Origin: Streptomyces sp. ISL-98
Lineage (GTDB): Bacteria > Actinomycetota > Actinomycetes > Streptomycetales > Streptomycetaceae
Assembly: GCF_018614055.1 (NCBI RefSeq)
Contig: NZ_JAGGPB010000020.1
Span: 124,001-188,000 of the forward strand
Reading direction: 5' to 3'
Length of the DNA stretch: 64,000 nt
Part shown: positions 1 to 8,462 of the stretch, piece by piece
Layout: each line of letters opens with the position of its first letter
Numbering within the stretch: the first letter of the stretch is position 1
Made by a program: the position numbers and the translations under genes
The notes under the pieces: generated by a model
Told to the model about the DNA's origin: nothing
Seen by the model: the letters and a program-made list of their open reading frames with translations, nothing else
Databases searched by the model: none

Positions 1-2
1 CG

Positions 3-173
3 GGACCCGGGTTCCAGGCCCGTATGCGCTCGTACGCCCCCTGGTACCGGGCGTTTCTCGACCAGGCCCCGGCGACGCACCCTGTCCAGCGCACGCACCC
101 TGTGCCGCCCACGCCCTCTGTCCCGCACAGCGCCGCACCATCCGTTCCGACCCGGATCGAGACTTCCGCATGA
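3..173 (+). CDS. C-terminal fragment of an unidentified protein
   Basis: An open frame runs from the window edge to a TGA at 171-173 that shares four bases (ATGA) with the start of the ene-reductase gene, which suggests translational coupling. The visible end includes FQARMRSYAPWYRAFLDQAP followed by a Pro/Thr/His-rich tail. The first part reads like a folded protein and the tail like a disordered end. I do not recognise the family because the gene is cut by the window start. Confidence 0.45.
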   Translation, partial: GPGFQARMRSYAPWYRAFLDQAPATHPVQRTHPVPPTPSVPHSAAPSVPTRIETSA

Positions 174-1300
174 CCACCTCCCCCCAACGGCTCCACCCCG
201 CCCTCGCGCCGGCCGACTTCGCCGGACTGCGTCTGGGCAACCGCCTCGCGGTCGCGCCGATGACCCGCGTCTCGGCCACCGCGCAGGGACTGGCGACCGC
301 CGAGATGGCGGCGTACTACACCGACTTCGCCCACGGCGGCTTCGGCCTGATCATCACCGAAGGCACGTACACGGACAGCGCGTACAGCCAGGGCTACGCC
401 AACCAGCCCGGCATCGTGTCGACCACGCACACCGCCGCCTGGCAGCGCGTCACCGACCGGGTCCACGCGGCGGGTTCCCGGATCGTGCTCCAGCTCATGC
501 ATGCCGGTGCGCTGGCCCAGGGCAACCGGTTCCGGCCGGACACCGCCGCGCCCTCCGCCGTGCGGCCGCGCGGCGAGCAGCTGGCCAACTACGGCGGCGG
601 GGGGCCGTGGCCGGTCCCCGTGCCCATGACCCAGGAGGAGATCACCGAGGCCGTCCGCGGCTTCGCGGACTCCGCCGCGCGGGCACGGGAGGCGGGCTTC
701 GACGGGGTCGAGGTGCACGCGGCCAACGGCTATCTGCTCGACCAGTTCCTCACTGACTGCACCAACCTACGGACCGACTGCTACGGCGGCCCGATCGGGC
801 AGCGCGTCAGGCTGATGCGCGAGACCGTCGCCGCCGTACGCTCCGCGACGGGGCACGGCTTCACGGTCGGCGTCCGCTTCTCCCAGGCGAAGGTCAACGA
901 CCACGCCCACCGCTGGGCGGGCGGCACCTGCGAGGCCGAGACGATCTTCACGGCGGCCTCGGCGGCGGGAGCGGACTATCTGCACATCGCTGGCAGCGGC
1001 CGGGACTGGTTCACCGCCGAGCGCCTGGACGACGGCCGGACTGTCGCCGCCGTCGCCCGTGAGTCCACCGGGCTGCCGGTGATCGCCAACGGCGGCATGC
1101 ACGACCCCGACCAGGCCGCGCGGGTCCTGGAGGAGGGGCACGCAGATCTGCTCTCGGTCGGTACGGGCGCTCTCGCCAACCCCGATCTGCCGCGCCGTCT
1201 TGAGGGCCGCGCGGAGCCCGCGCGGTTCGACCCGGCGGTGCTCAAGCCGCTGGCCACGCTCGCCAACGCCCGTCGGGTGCGGGCGGGGCAGCCTCTGTGA
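170..1300 (+). CDS. Old Yellow Enzyme family NAD(P)H:flavin oxidoreductase / alkene reductase
   Basis: This is an FMN TIM-barrel reductase of 376 aa, the normal length for the bacterial OYE class. The family reduces activated C=C bonds of enals, enones, maleimides and similar compounds in the cytosol. The N-terminal segment GNRLAVAPMTR (residues 23-33) and the substrate-binding His183/Asn186 pair in VEVHAANGYLLDQF are present, followed by the usual RTDxYGG motif around residue 201. The start overlaps the end of the preceding frame by ATGA. It lies just upstream of a TetR regulator and a gamma-butyrolactone synthase gene. A role in reducing the butenolide intermediate of that pathway is conceivable but purely inferred. 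Confidence 0.9.
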   Translation: MTTSPQRLHPALAPADFAGLRLGNRLAVAPMTRVSATAQGLATAEMAAYYTDFAHGGFGLIITEGTYTDSAYSQGYANQPGIVSTTHTAAWQRVTDRVHAAGSRIVLQLMHAGALAQGNRFRPDTAAPSAVRPRGEQLANYGGGGPWPVPVPMTQEEITEAVRGFADSAARAREAGFDGVEVHAANGYLLDQFLTDCTNLRTDCYGGPIGQRVRLMRETVAAVRSATGHGFTVGVRFSQAKVNDHAHRWAGGTCEAETIFTAASAAGADYLHIAGSGRDWFTAERLDDGRTVAAVARESTGLPVIANGGMHDPDQAARVLEEGHADLLSVGTGALANPDLPRRLEGRAEPARFDPAVLKPLATLANARRVRAGQPL

Positions 1301-1346
1301 GCATCCGTCACAACTGGCCGGAACCCCTCGTTGGAGTACGGCAGTT

Positions 1347-1370
1347 CAAAACCATCTGGTAGGTTTTTTG
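1347..1370. promoter_or_regulatory. ARE-like operator upstream of the first TetR gene
   Basis: The AT-rich pseudo-palindrome contains AAAACCATCTGGTAGGTTTT, in which AAAACC pairs with GGTTTT. It ends in a T-run and lies about 45 bases before the TetR start at 1414. It resembles the autoregulatory elements bound by gamma-butyrolactone receptors and shares the CTGG and GGTTTTTT blocks with a second site at 2851-2875. Binding is inferred from this similarity. Confidence 0.7.
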
Positions 1371-1413
1371 CTTCGGTGAACTACAGACGACTAACGGTCG
1401 ATCGGGGTGTGGC

Positions 1414-2142
1414 ATGGCGGAGCAGGAAAGGGCCAGGCGGACCCGCAACCGGCTGGTCGTCGCGGCGGCCGAGGTGTTCGACGCCATCGGGTACGAGCGG
1501 GCGACGATGGCACGCATCAGTGCCGCGGCCGGGGTGACCAAGGGAGCCCTCTACTTCCACTTCGCCACCAAGGACGAGCTGGCCAGGGCCGTTCAGGCGC
1601 GGGCCTGCGAAGGATCCGCCGAGGTGCTCGCCGGACTCGACCGGCCCGGAGCACCGGCGCTTCAGGTGCTCATCGATGTGACCCATGCCCTGGCCCGCCT
1701 GGTGCGGGACGACATGGTGGTACGGGCCGGCGTGCTGCTCTCGCGCGAGCGCGGGAGCGCCGATGCGGCCCTGGACTGTTACGCGGTCTGGCTCCGCTGT
1801 GTACAGGCGCTGCTGCTGCGTGCCGAGGCCGAGAGTGCGCTGCGGCCCGGCGTCTGCCGTGACGCCGTCACCGCTCTGGTGGTGTCCATGATCTGCGGGA
1901 CGGAGTTCTTCGCCCGCAGGGACGTGCTGGACGCCGGGCTGGACCCGGCCCTGTCCACGGAGACGGATACGGACGCCCATGCGGATGCGGACACGCCTAC
2001 GGGTGCGGGCCGCGACCGGTCGGACGGGGCGTTCGAATGGCTTGCGCGCATCTGGGGCCTTGTCCTGCCCGCGCTGGTGGATACCGGTGTGGGCGGGACA
2101 CTGGACGCGTCGGGCAGGAAATCCGGCCCGTCCGCCGGCTGA
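1414..2142 (+). CDS. TetR-family regulator, ScbR/ArpA-like (probable GBL receptor homologue)
   Basis: The 242-aa protein has a TetR helix-turn-helix at residues 31-54 (ISAAAGVTKGALYFHFATKDE), very close to the GBL-receptor signature. The ligand-domain segment VVRAGVLLSRE and Trp126 occur where ArpA/ScbR-type receptors carry their conserved pocket tryptophan. It has an extra low-complexity tail (Asp/Thr/Ala-rich, about residues 180-205) not seen in the second receptor at 2210-2827. An ARE-like box precedes it, so autoregulation or cross-regulation is likely. It may be a true receptor or a pseudo-receptor that senses other ligands such as antibiotics; the sequence alone does not decide. Confidence 0.85.
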   Translation: MAEQERARRTRNRLVVAAAEVFDAIGYERATMARISAAAGVTKGALYFHFATKDELARAVQARACEGSAEVLAGLDRPGAPALQVLIDVTHALARLVRDDMVVRAGVLLSRERGSADAALDCYAVWLRCVQALLLRAEAESALRPGVCRDAVTALVVSMICGTEFFARRDVLDAGLDPALSTETDTDAHADADTPTGAGRDRSDGAFEWLARIWGLVLPALVDTGVGGTLDASGRKSGPSAG

Positions 2143-2209
2143 GCCCCCGTTCGAGCCCCGGTTCTTCTTCTCCCTGTTCCTGCATCCATTTCCGCCACTG
2201 TTTCTGTCC

Positions 2210-2827
2210 CTAAGTGGCGGCGCTGCCCTCTGCCTTCAGGTGCGGCAGCATGCCCGAGACGGCGATGCCGGGCAGCAGTGCGCGCCACAGCACGGCAATG
2301 CGCTGGGGCAGGTCGGTCCGGTTCGTGTACAGCTGGGAGAACAGCTGCACACCGCTGTACGCCGCGACGAGCAGCTCGGACAGCTCCCCGGGGTCGGCGT
2401 GCGGCAGCAGCTCTCCCCGTGCCTTGGCCGCGTCGAGGTGCTCGCGGAAGGCCTTCACCCACAGCTCGTACGGCGTGGTGTCCTGCACGCCGAAAGAGGA
2501 CTGCTCGATCGAGAGCCGCACACCCGCGCGCAGCAGGACGTTCGCCTGCAGTTCGCGCGCGAGGTACAGGGTCGTGTCGATGAGCGTCTGGAGCCCCGGT
2601 TCTCCCTGGGGGAGTTCGAGGGAGTCGCCCTGCGCCGACATCACGCCCTGCGCCAGCTCCTCCTTGGAGGGGAAGTGGAAGTACAGGGCTCCGCGAGTGA
2701 CGCCTGCTTTGGCCAGGATGTCGTTGATGCTCGCGGTCGTGAAGCCGTGCTCCTCGAACACAGCGGCGGCGGCGTTGATGAGCGTCTCGCGCGTCTTGAT
2801 CGCTCGCTCTTGTTTGGGCTTCGCCAT
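2210..2827 (-). CDS. Gamma-butyrolactone receptor, ScbR/ArpA family repressor
   Basis: The 205-aa TetR-family repressor has the classic receptor layout: an N-terminal HTH at residues 33-57 (INDILAKAGVTRGALYFHF), the LLRAGVRLSIEQ segment, and Trp123 in the ligand domain matching the conserved receptor tryptophan. A longer frame exists upstream, but MAKPKQERAIKTRET is the family N-terminus and starts at 2827. It is divergent from the AfsA homologue at 2949, with an ARE box between them, the arrangement known for scbR/scbA. It probably represses both genes until the butyrolactone accumulates. Confidence 0.92.
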   Translation of the reverse strand: MAKPKQERAIKTRETLINAAAAVFEEHGFTTASINDILAKAGVTRGALYFHFPSKEELAQGVMSAQGDSLELPQGEPGLQTLIDTTLYLARELQANVLLRAGVRLSIEQSSFGVQDTTPYELWVKAFREHLDAAKARGELLPHADPGELSELLVAAYSGVQLFSQLYTNRTDLPQRIAVLWRALLPGIAVSGMLPHLKAEGSAAT

Positions 2828-2850
2828 GGATACCTCTCGAACGGGGGTAG

Positions 2851-2875
2851 AAAAAAACCATCCAGCCAGTATCTT
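2851..2875. promoter_or_regulatory. ARE-like operator between GBL receptor and AfsA-type synthase genes
   Basis: Read on the minus strand, the site contains ATACTGGCTGGATGGTTTTT, matching the usual ARE pattern of ATAC, CTGG and GGTTTTTT blocks. It sits 24 bases upstream of the receptor start and about 75 bases upstream of the synthase start, so one box can control both divergent promoters. Confidence 0.8.
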
Positions 2876-2948
2876 ATCAGTGTGCACCTCGCCCGCAGAG
2901 ACTGCGGCGCTTGGTGATTTTTGCCTGTTCCAAGGGGAGGGAACTCGC

Positions 2949-3947
2949 TTGTCCAGCACGCATGCCACCATCGCCCACACCGGTTTCGAGCACGTTGCGC
3001 GGTCTGGTTTTCAGCACGGCTTCGGGGGGTTCGGGAACGAGAAGCTGACCACCATGGTTCCGAAGGAGTTCGTGCACCGGGCCGCGGCCGCCGAAGTATT
3101 CCTGACGGGCTGGAAGGACACCGGTGAAGACTGCTTCTCGGTGACCGCCCAGTGGCCCCGCGCGCACGCGTTCTACGGTCCGTCCTACGGCCTGCACGAC
3201 CCGCTGCTGCTGGCCGAGACCATCCGTCAGACCATCCCGCTGCTGTCGCACGTCGCATACGGCGTGCCGTTCGGGCACCGGTTGATATGGCAGGACCTGC
3301 ACTACACGCTCAAGCCGGAGGCGCTGCGCACCGCGGCCGTGCCGGCCGAGCTGGAGCTGCGCGTCAGTTGCCACAATGTTGCCCGAAGATCGGGGCGACT
3401 GGTCGGTATGCGAATGGAGTTCCTCGTACTGCGTGAGGGCAAGTTCCTCGCCAGCGCGACCGCCCGCTTCACCAGCCACGCCCCCGCCGTGTACCGGCGG
3501 CTGCGCGGTGGTTACGCCGATCTCGAGACCGCGCTCGGCGGCATGATTCCGATGCCGCAGCCGGTGGCCCCGCATCTGGTCGGCCGGGACCGGCGCGGTG
3601 ATGTCGTTCTCGCCCCCGGCGGGGCCGAGGGCCGCTGGCGGCTGCGCACCGACGTCACACACCCGGTGCTCTTCGACCACCCCGTCGACCACGCGCCCGG
3701 CATGCTGCTGCTGGAGGCCGCCCGCCAGGCGGTGCAGCTCACCAGCGGCTCGGTACCGGTCGTCCCGGTGGCGATGAACACGGCCTTCACCCGGTACGCG
3801 GAGTTCGACGCGCCCTGCTGGATCGAGACGGAGCGCATGAGCGCGGACGGTCTGGGCCGGTCCCGCGTCCGTGTCACCCTCCGGCAGAACGGCGAGGTCC
3901 TCTTCGAGACCATGGTCACCACGGTCTGTGCGACCCAGGTGAACTGA
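2949..3947 (+). CDS. AfsA/ScbA-type gamma-butyrolactone biosynthesis protein
   Basis: The protein is an AfsA-family enzyme, which condenses a beta-ketoacyl-ACP with dihydroxyacetone phosphate in the first committed step of GBL autoregulator synthesis. Two AfsA repeats are visible: one from about residue 53 (VPKEFVHRAAAAEVFLTGW, SVTAQWPRAHAFYGP) and a second near residue 215 (WRLRTDVTHPVLFDHPVDH, PGMLLLEAARQA). I chose the TTG at 2949 because AAGGGGAGG lies 7-8 bases before it. This gives 332 aa, against about 300 for known members; ATG 3054 is a poorer alternative. A strong terminator follows directly, so it is transcribed alone. Confidence 0.9.
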   Translation: MSSTHATIAHTGFEHVARSGFQHGFGGFGNEKLTTMVPKEFVHRAAAAEVFLTGWKDTGEDCFSVTAQWPRAHAFYGPSYGLHDPLLLAETIRQTIPLLSHVAYGVPFGHRLIWQDLHYTLKPEALRTAAVPAELELRVSCHNVARRSGRLVGMRMEFLVLREGKFLASATARFTSHAPAVYRRLRGGYADLETALGGMIPMPQPVAPHLVGRDRRGDVVLAPGGAEGRWRLRTDVTHPVLFDHPVDHAPGMLLLEAARQAVQLTSGSVPVVPVAMNTAFTRYAEFDAPCWIETERMSADGLGRSRVRVTLRQNGEVLFETMVTTVCATQVN

Positions 3948-3971
3948 CCCCGGCGCGGGCGCGACCGCGCC

Positions 3972-4007
3972 CCGTGCGTTCGCTGTGACGCCACAGCGAA
4001 CGCACGG
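3972..4007. terminator. Bidirectional terminator
   Basis: A perfect 16-bp stem (CCGTGCGTTCGCTGTG and its complement) with a 4-base ACGC loop lies between the convergent AfsA-type and rocD genes. Confidence 0.85.
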
Positions 4008-4039
4008 CGCGGACTCGTTCCCAGCCGTACCGGCCGTCC

Positions 4040-5251
4040 CTAGGGGGTGCCCGCCAGCACCTCGCCGAGCTGCTGGAGGCCCCAGTCCAGATCCTCCTTG
4101 CTGATCACCAGCGGCGGGGCGATCCGGATCGTCGAACCGTGGGTGTCCTTGACCAGCACACCCCGGTCCATCAGCTTCTCGGAGATCTGCCGGCCGGTGC
4201 CGTGCGACGGATCGATGTCGATGCCCGCCCACAGCCCCCGGCCGCGCACCGCGGTGACCGCGCCACCTCCCACCAGCAGGCCCAACTGGTGGTGGAGGTG
4301 GTCGCCCAGCTCGGTGGCGCGCTGCTGGAACTCACCGGTGCGCAGCATCGCGATGACCTCCAGTGCCACCGCGCACGCCAGCGGGTTTCCGCCGAACGTC
4401 GAACCGTGCTCACCCGGCCGGTACACGCCCAGCACCTCGGCCGACGACACGACGGCCGACACCGGCACGACACCGCCGCCCAGGGCCTTGCCCAGCACAT
4501 ACATGTCGGGCACGACGCCCTCGTGCTCGCAGGCGAAGGTCTTGCCCGTACGGCCGAGCCCCGACTGGATCTCGTCCGCGATGAAGAGCACGTTCCGCTC
4601 ACGGGTCAACTCCCTTACCGCCGGGAGATATCCGGCCGGGGGTACCAGCACCCCCGCCTCGCCCTGGATCGGCTCAAGGAGGACGGCCACGGTGCTCGGC
4701 GTCACCGCGGCGTCGAGCGCCGTCAGGTCTCCGTACGGGACGATCTCGAAGCCGGGGGTGTACGGACCGAAGTCCGCCCGCGCCTCGTGGTCCGTGGAGA
4801 AACTGATCACGGTCGTCGTACGGCCGTGGAAGTTGTTGCCCGCCACGACGATCTTTGCCCGGCCGTCGCGCACCCCCTTCACCTTGTAACCCCACTTGCG
4901 GGCCGTTTTCACGGCGGTCTCCACCGCCTCGGCCCCGGTGTTCATCGGCAGCACCATGTCCATGCCGCACAACTCGGCGAGCTGCGTACAGAAGTCGGCG
5001 AACCGGTCGTGGTGGAAAGCCCTGGAGGTCAGCGTCACTCTCTCCAGCTGCGCCTTGGCGGCGTCGATCAGCCGGCGGTTGCCGTGCCCGAAGTTGAGCG
5101 CCGAGTACCCGGCGAGCATGTCGAGGTAGCGGCGGCCCTCGACATCGGTCATCCAGGCGCCGTCCGCCGACGCCACGACGACGGGCAGCGGGTGGTAGGT
5201 GTGCGCACAGTGCGCCTCCGCGGAGGCAATGGCAGCGTTAGTGGTCGGCAC
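4040..5251 (-). CDS. rocD: Ornithine aminotransferase (ornithine-oxo-acid transaminase)
   Basis: This is a class III PLP aminotransferase of 403 aa, the usual length. It converts ornithine plus 2-oxoglutarate to glutamate-5-semialdehyde and glutamate in arginine/ornithine catabolism. Visible landmarks are GAEAVETAVKTARKWGY (about 107-123), the phosphate-binding NNFHGRTT, Asp226 in IADEIQSGLGRTG and the Schiff-base lysine K255 in VLGKALGGG. The GTG at 5251 was chosen because GGAG sits 5 bases upstream and VPTTNAAIASAEAH is the natural N-terminus; the longer open frame reads through the riboswitch region of glyA. It is divergent from glyA. Confidence 0.92.
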   Translation of the reverse strand: MPTTNAAIASAEAHCAHTYHPLPVVVASADGAWMTDVEGRRYLDMLAGYSALNFGHGNRRLIDAAKAQLERVTLTSRAFHHDRFADFCTQLAELCGMDMVLPMNTGAEAVETAVKTARKWGYKVKGVRDGRAKIVVAGNNFHGRTTTVISFSTDHEARADFGPYTPGFEIVPYGDLTALDAAVTPSTVAVLLEPIQGEAGVLVPPAGYLPAVRELTRERNVLFIADEIQSGLGRTGKTFACEHEGVVPDMYVLGKALGGGVVPVSAVVSSAEVLGVYRPGEHGSTFGGNPLACAVALEVIAMLRTGEFQQRATELGDHLHHQLGLLVGGGAVTAVRGRGLWAGIDIDPSHGTGRQISEKLMDRGVLVKDTHGSTIRIAPPLVISKEDLDWGLQQLGEVLAGTP

Positions 5252-5367
5252 GGGGTCTCCGATCGTCGAGAGAATCCATCCGGTGAGGGGCAGGGGATGG
5301 TGCCCCTTTCTATCGTCGCTCGCATGGCGGACAAGGAAACCTTCCGCGGCGGCGCGCCCGCTAGGGT

Positions 5368-5456
5368 GTGTACGCACGGCGACTGGCGTACGCGGAACGA
5401 ACCGCGGGGAAGCCGTGCGCGAGAACCGCACGAGGTGCCGCCCGCCTGGGCACCCC
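5368..5456 (+). promoter_or_regulatory. ZTP (pfl) riboswitch upstream of glyA
   Basis: The leader carries the two conserved blocks of the pfl/ZTP aptamer: GACTGGCG at 5381-5388, followed by a GGAAC/ACCGCGGGGAAGC stretch, and CCCGCCTGGGCA at 5441-5452. The blocks are separated by a variable hairpin (5415-5435) and end about 45 bases before the glyA ATG at 5500. ZTP riboswitches sense the folate-stress alarmone ZMP/ZTP and commonly control one-carbon genes, including glyA. There is no obvious T-run terminator, so control of translation or Rho access is more likely. Confidence 0.85.
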
Positions 5457-5499
5457 GGGATCCCGACCGGACACTGACCGCTCGCCCCCGGAGGACGCC

Positions 5500-6771
5500 A
5501 TGACGCTCCCACTCAGCCACCCCGCCCTGTCTGCGACCGACCCCGAACTGGCCGCCCTGGTCGGCGCCGAGGAACAGCTGCAGGCCGACACGCTGCGCCT
5601 GATCCCCAGCGAGAACTACGTCTCGCAGGCCGTACTCGAAGCCTCCGGCACCGTCCTGCAGAACAAATACAGCGAGGGCTACGCGGGCCGCCGGTACTAC
5701 GAGGGCCAGCAGAACATCGACCAGGTCGAACGCCTCGCCACCGCCCGCGCCAAGGCCCTGTTCGGCGTCGACCACGCCAACGTCCAGCCCTACTCGGGCT
5801 CCCCGGCCAACCTCGCCGTCTACCTCGCCTTCGCCGAGCCCGGCGACACCGTGATGGGCATGGCCCTCCCGATGGGCGGCCACCTCACCCACGGCTGGGG
5901 CGTCTCGGTCACCGGCAAGTGGTTCCGCGGCGTCCAGTACGGCGTACGCCAGGACACCGGCCTCATCGACTTCGACGAGGTGCGCGACCTCGCCCTCAAG
6001 GAGCGCCCGAAGCTGATCTTCTGCGGTGGTACCGCCCTTCCCCGCACCATCGACTTCGCCGCCTTCGCGGAGATCGCCCGCGAGTCCGGTGCCGTGCTCG
6101 TCGCCGACGTCGCCCACATCGCGGGCCTGATCGCGGGCGGCGCCCACCCCTCCCCGGTCCCGCACGCCGACGTGATCTCCACGACCACCCACAAGACGCT
6201 GCGCGGCCCGCGCGGAGCCATGCTGATGTCCCGCGAGGAACACGCGAAGGCCATCGACAAGGCTGTGTTCCCCGGTCTCCAGGGCGGCCCGCACAACCAG
6301 ACCACAGCGGCCATCGCCGTCGCCCTCCACGAGGCGGCCCAGCCCTCCTTCCGTGACTACGCGCACGCGGTCGTCGCCAACGCCAAGGCGCTCGCCGAGG
6401 CACTGCTCGCCCGCGGCTTCGACCTGGTCTCCGGCGGCACTGACAACCACCTGATCCTGATGGACCTCACCCCCAAGGATGTACCGGGCAAGGTGGCGGC
6501 CAAGGCCCTCGACCGGGCCGGGATCGTCGTCAACTACAACACCGTCCCGTACGACCCGCGGAAGCCCTTCGACCCCTCCGGCGTCCGCATCGGCACCCCC
6601 TCCCTCACCTCGCGCGGTCTCGGCACGGAGCACATGGCGGCCGTCGCCGACTGGATCGACCGAGGGGTCACCGCCGCCCGCACGGGCGACGAGGACGCAC
6701 TGGCCGGCATCCGCGCCGAGGTCGCCGACCTCATGGCCTCCTTCCCCGCACCGGGCCTTCCGACGGACTGA
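5500..6771 (+). CDS. glyA: Serine hydroxymethyltransferase
   Basis: The PLP enzyme interconverts serine and glycine and loads one-carbon units onto tetrahydrofolate. Its 423 aa match the family. The sequence shows LIPSENYVSQAVLEASG (34-50), KYSEGYAGRRYYEGQ, DVAHIAGLIAGG and the PLP lysine K232 in STTTHKTLRGPRG. The ATG at 5500 has GGAGGA eight bases upstream. The 5-prime leader folds as a ZTP riboswitch, so expression should rise when 10-formyl-THF is short. Confidence 0.96.
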   Translation: MTLPLSHPALSATDPELAALVGAEEQLQADTLRLIPSENYVSQAVLEASGTVLQNKYSEGYAGRRYYEGQQNIDQVERLATARAKALFGVDHANVQPYSGSPANLAVYLAFAEPGDTVMGMALPMGGHLTHGWGVSVTGKWFRGVQYGVRQDTGLIDFDEVRDLALKERPKLIFCGGTALPRTIDFAAFAEIARESGAVLVADVAHIAGLIAGGAHPSPVPHADVISTTTHKTLRGPRGAMLMSREEHAKAIDKAVFPGLQGGPHNQTTAAIAVALHEAAQPSFRDYAHAVVANAKALAEALLARGFDLVSGGTDNHLILMDLTPKDVPGKVAAKALDRAGIVVNYNTVPYDPRKPFDPSGVRIGTPSLTSRGLGTEHMAAVADWIDRGVTAARTGDEDALAGIRAEVADLMASFPAPGLPTD

Positions 6772-6808
6772 CCGCGGGCCGGCGCCTTGCCCCAAACCCC
6801 AACCTCCC

Positions 6809-7501
6809 TCACATATCGATGAGTTGATGTCGCGGTCCCGGCGGGTCTGTGCCCCGCCGGGCCGCGTCGCCACGCCGCACCAGCACGGTCCCGCCGAACC
6901 CGAGCAGAACCCCGGCTGCCAGCCCCGGTATCGACCACCACCAGCCGGTGCTGTCCCCGGCCCCCGTCGAAGCGGCCTCGGGCGGGGCAGCTGCCGCTTC
7001 TTCGGCTTCCTGAGCGTCGCTCCCGCTTGCCCGCGCTGCCGGCGGGCTGTCCAGGACGCCGAGCTTCTTCAGCAGTGCGCGCAACTGCGCCGGGTCTTCG
7101 GCCTCGTGCCAGCGTTCCTCGTCGGCGGACGGGTCCTCCGTCACCGTGCTGACCCATATCGGTCCGTCCGACTTCGGCAGGAACACATGGTTGACCCGCC
7201 ACACGGACACGTCGTGGCTCAGCCAGGTCACCGTGACCTGGCGCCATGCCCCGCCCGCTTCCAGAGTCTCGGGGGCGAGCTCCGACGGCCGTTCGGCCAC
7301 TCCTCCCGAGCCCCAGGGCCCGAGGTTCTTCCCCAACTCCCGGTAAGGGGAGGCGGTGTAGTAGAGCGAACTCGTCCGGCCGCTCTCGGGCGAGACCACC
7401 AGCACACTGGTCGGCCCGCCCGCCACGGCCTGCGATGCGCACAGCACGGCCGTCGTGAGCACCGCCCCGACAACGGCGGCAAGTCGTTGCAGCAGTCGCA
7501 T
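6809..7501 (-). CDS. Secreted or membrane-anchored protein of unknown function
   Basis: The 230-aa protein begins with a signal peptide (MRLLQRLAAVVGAVLTTAVLCASQAVA). A Trp/Tyr-rich extracellular domain follows (about residues 30-150), then an Ala/Glu/Ser-rich linker, one membrane helix near residues 190-212 (WWWSIPGLAAGVLLGFGGTV) and a short Arg-rich cytosolic tail. This is the layout of many Streptomyces surface proteins. The ATG at 7501 follows GGGGGA; the longer frame adds a non-signal leader and is less likely. It lies downstream of an ECF sigma/membrane-partner pair in the same direction and may belong to that regulon. No family recognised. Confidence 0.75.
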   Translation of the reverse strand: MRLLQRLAAVVGAVLTTAVLCASQAVAGGPTSVLVVSPESGRTSSLYYTASPYRELGKNLGPWGSGGVAERPSELAPETLEAGGAWRQVTVTWLSHDVSVWRVNHVFLPKSDGPIWVSTVTEDPSADEERWHEAEDPAQLRALLKKLGVLDSPPAARASGSDAQEAEEAAAAPPEAASTGAGDSTGWWWSIPGLAAGVLLGFGGTVLVRRGDAARRGTDPPGPRHQLIDM

Positions 7502-7586
7502 GATTCCCCCATCCGACGCACCCGCACTGCCTGTCTGCACTGCGGTGTCACTTCTCATACACCGCTCGGTCCGCGCAGGTTCCCCC

Positions 7587-8462
7587 TCAGTCGGCGGATT
7601 CCGCAGCGGATTCCGAGGCGGTTTCCGCGAGGTCCACCGCGCGCTCCATCGACCTGACGCCTTCGAGCCGCAGCGTCAGATCCCCGGCCCGCTGCCAGAC
7701 CAGCGTCGGCCCGGCCGACCTGACCTTCCGCGCGTACGGCCGGCCGTCCTCGTCCACCAGCCGCAGCGTCAGCCGGTGGCGCTCCGGGAACCACAGGGCC
7801 GTTTGCCCGTCCACCTCCGTGTACTCGGCGGGCACCGGTGTCGCCTTGTAGAAGACGGGGTCGATGGCCGCCCGGAACTCGTCGATCCGCACCGTCCGCC
7901 AGCACACCGACAGCACCCGCCGGTCACGCGACACGGAGGCCGCGACCGGCGTGCCCAGCCCGCGCGGCAGCACCGGGTCGAAGCCCGCCCGCAGCGCCGC
8001 CTCGGCCACCGTCAGCCCGCCCCGGCAGTCGGGCGCCCCGGCCCCGGGCGGCCCGGGCGGCGGCGAGGCCGTCGGGTCGTACCGCACGTCCACGCCGCCG
8101 AAACCGAACCAGTCCGCGACCGCGGCCCGCACCGGAGGCGTGAGCACCAGCACGATCAGCAGCCCGGACAGGGTGGCGGTCACCGTCCGCCACCTCCGCC
8201 GCGACCAGGCCCGCAGCCGCTCGCCGCGCCCCGGGGGCCGCGCCACCGGTACGGCGACCGCCTCCGCGACGATCTGCGCCAGCACCCGCTCGGCCATCGT
8301 CGGCCCGTCGACGTCCGGAATCCTTATCCGGCGCCCCAGCCCGCGAAGCTCGTCGGCCAGCTCATGGCCGGGCTCCGGCAGGTCCGCGTGCCGCCCGTCC
8401 CGCCGCGCCTCCTCTCGCCCGTCCCGCCGCCCCTCCGGCCGCTCCTCACTCATGCCCATCAC
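7587..8462 (-). CDS. Single-pass membrane protein partnered with ECF sigma factor (possible anti-sigma)
   Basis: The 291-aa protein has a charged cytosolic N-terminus (about residues 1-90), one membrane helix (VTATLSGLLIVLVLTPPVRAAVA, about 93-115) and an extracellular domain with DUF4179-like features and two Cys residues (PDCRGG and SVCWRT). The start overlaps the ECF sigma gene by 17 bases, so the two are co-translated. The topology suits a regulator that holds the sigma factor at the membrane, but I see no clear zinc anti-sigma HxxxCxxC motif. Confidence 0.7.
   Translation of the reverse strand: MMGMSEERPEGRRDGREEARRDGRHADLPEPGHELADELRGLGRRIRIPDVDGPTMAERVLAQIVAEAVAVPVARPPGRGERLRAWSRRRWRTVTATLSGLLIVLVLTPPVRAAVADWFGFGGVDVRYDPTASPPPGPPGAGAPDCRGGLTVAEAALRAGFDPVLPRGLGTPVAASVSRDRRVLSVCWRTVRIDEFRAAIDPVFYKATPVPAEYTEVDGQTALWFPERHRLTLRLVDEDGRPYARKVRSAGPTLVWQRAGDLTLRLEGVRSMERAVDLAETASESAAESAD

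Noticed and set aside
2214..2948. Upstream extension of the AfsA-type frame through the receptor gene
   Set aside because: It is antisense to the GBL receptor; the TTG at 2949 has an excellent ribosome-binding site.
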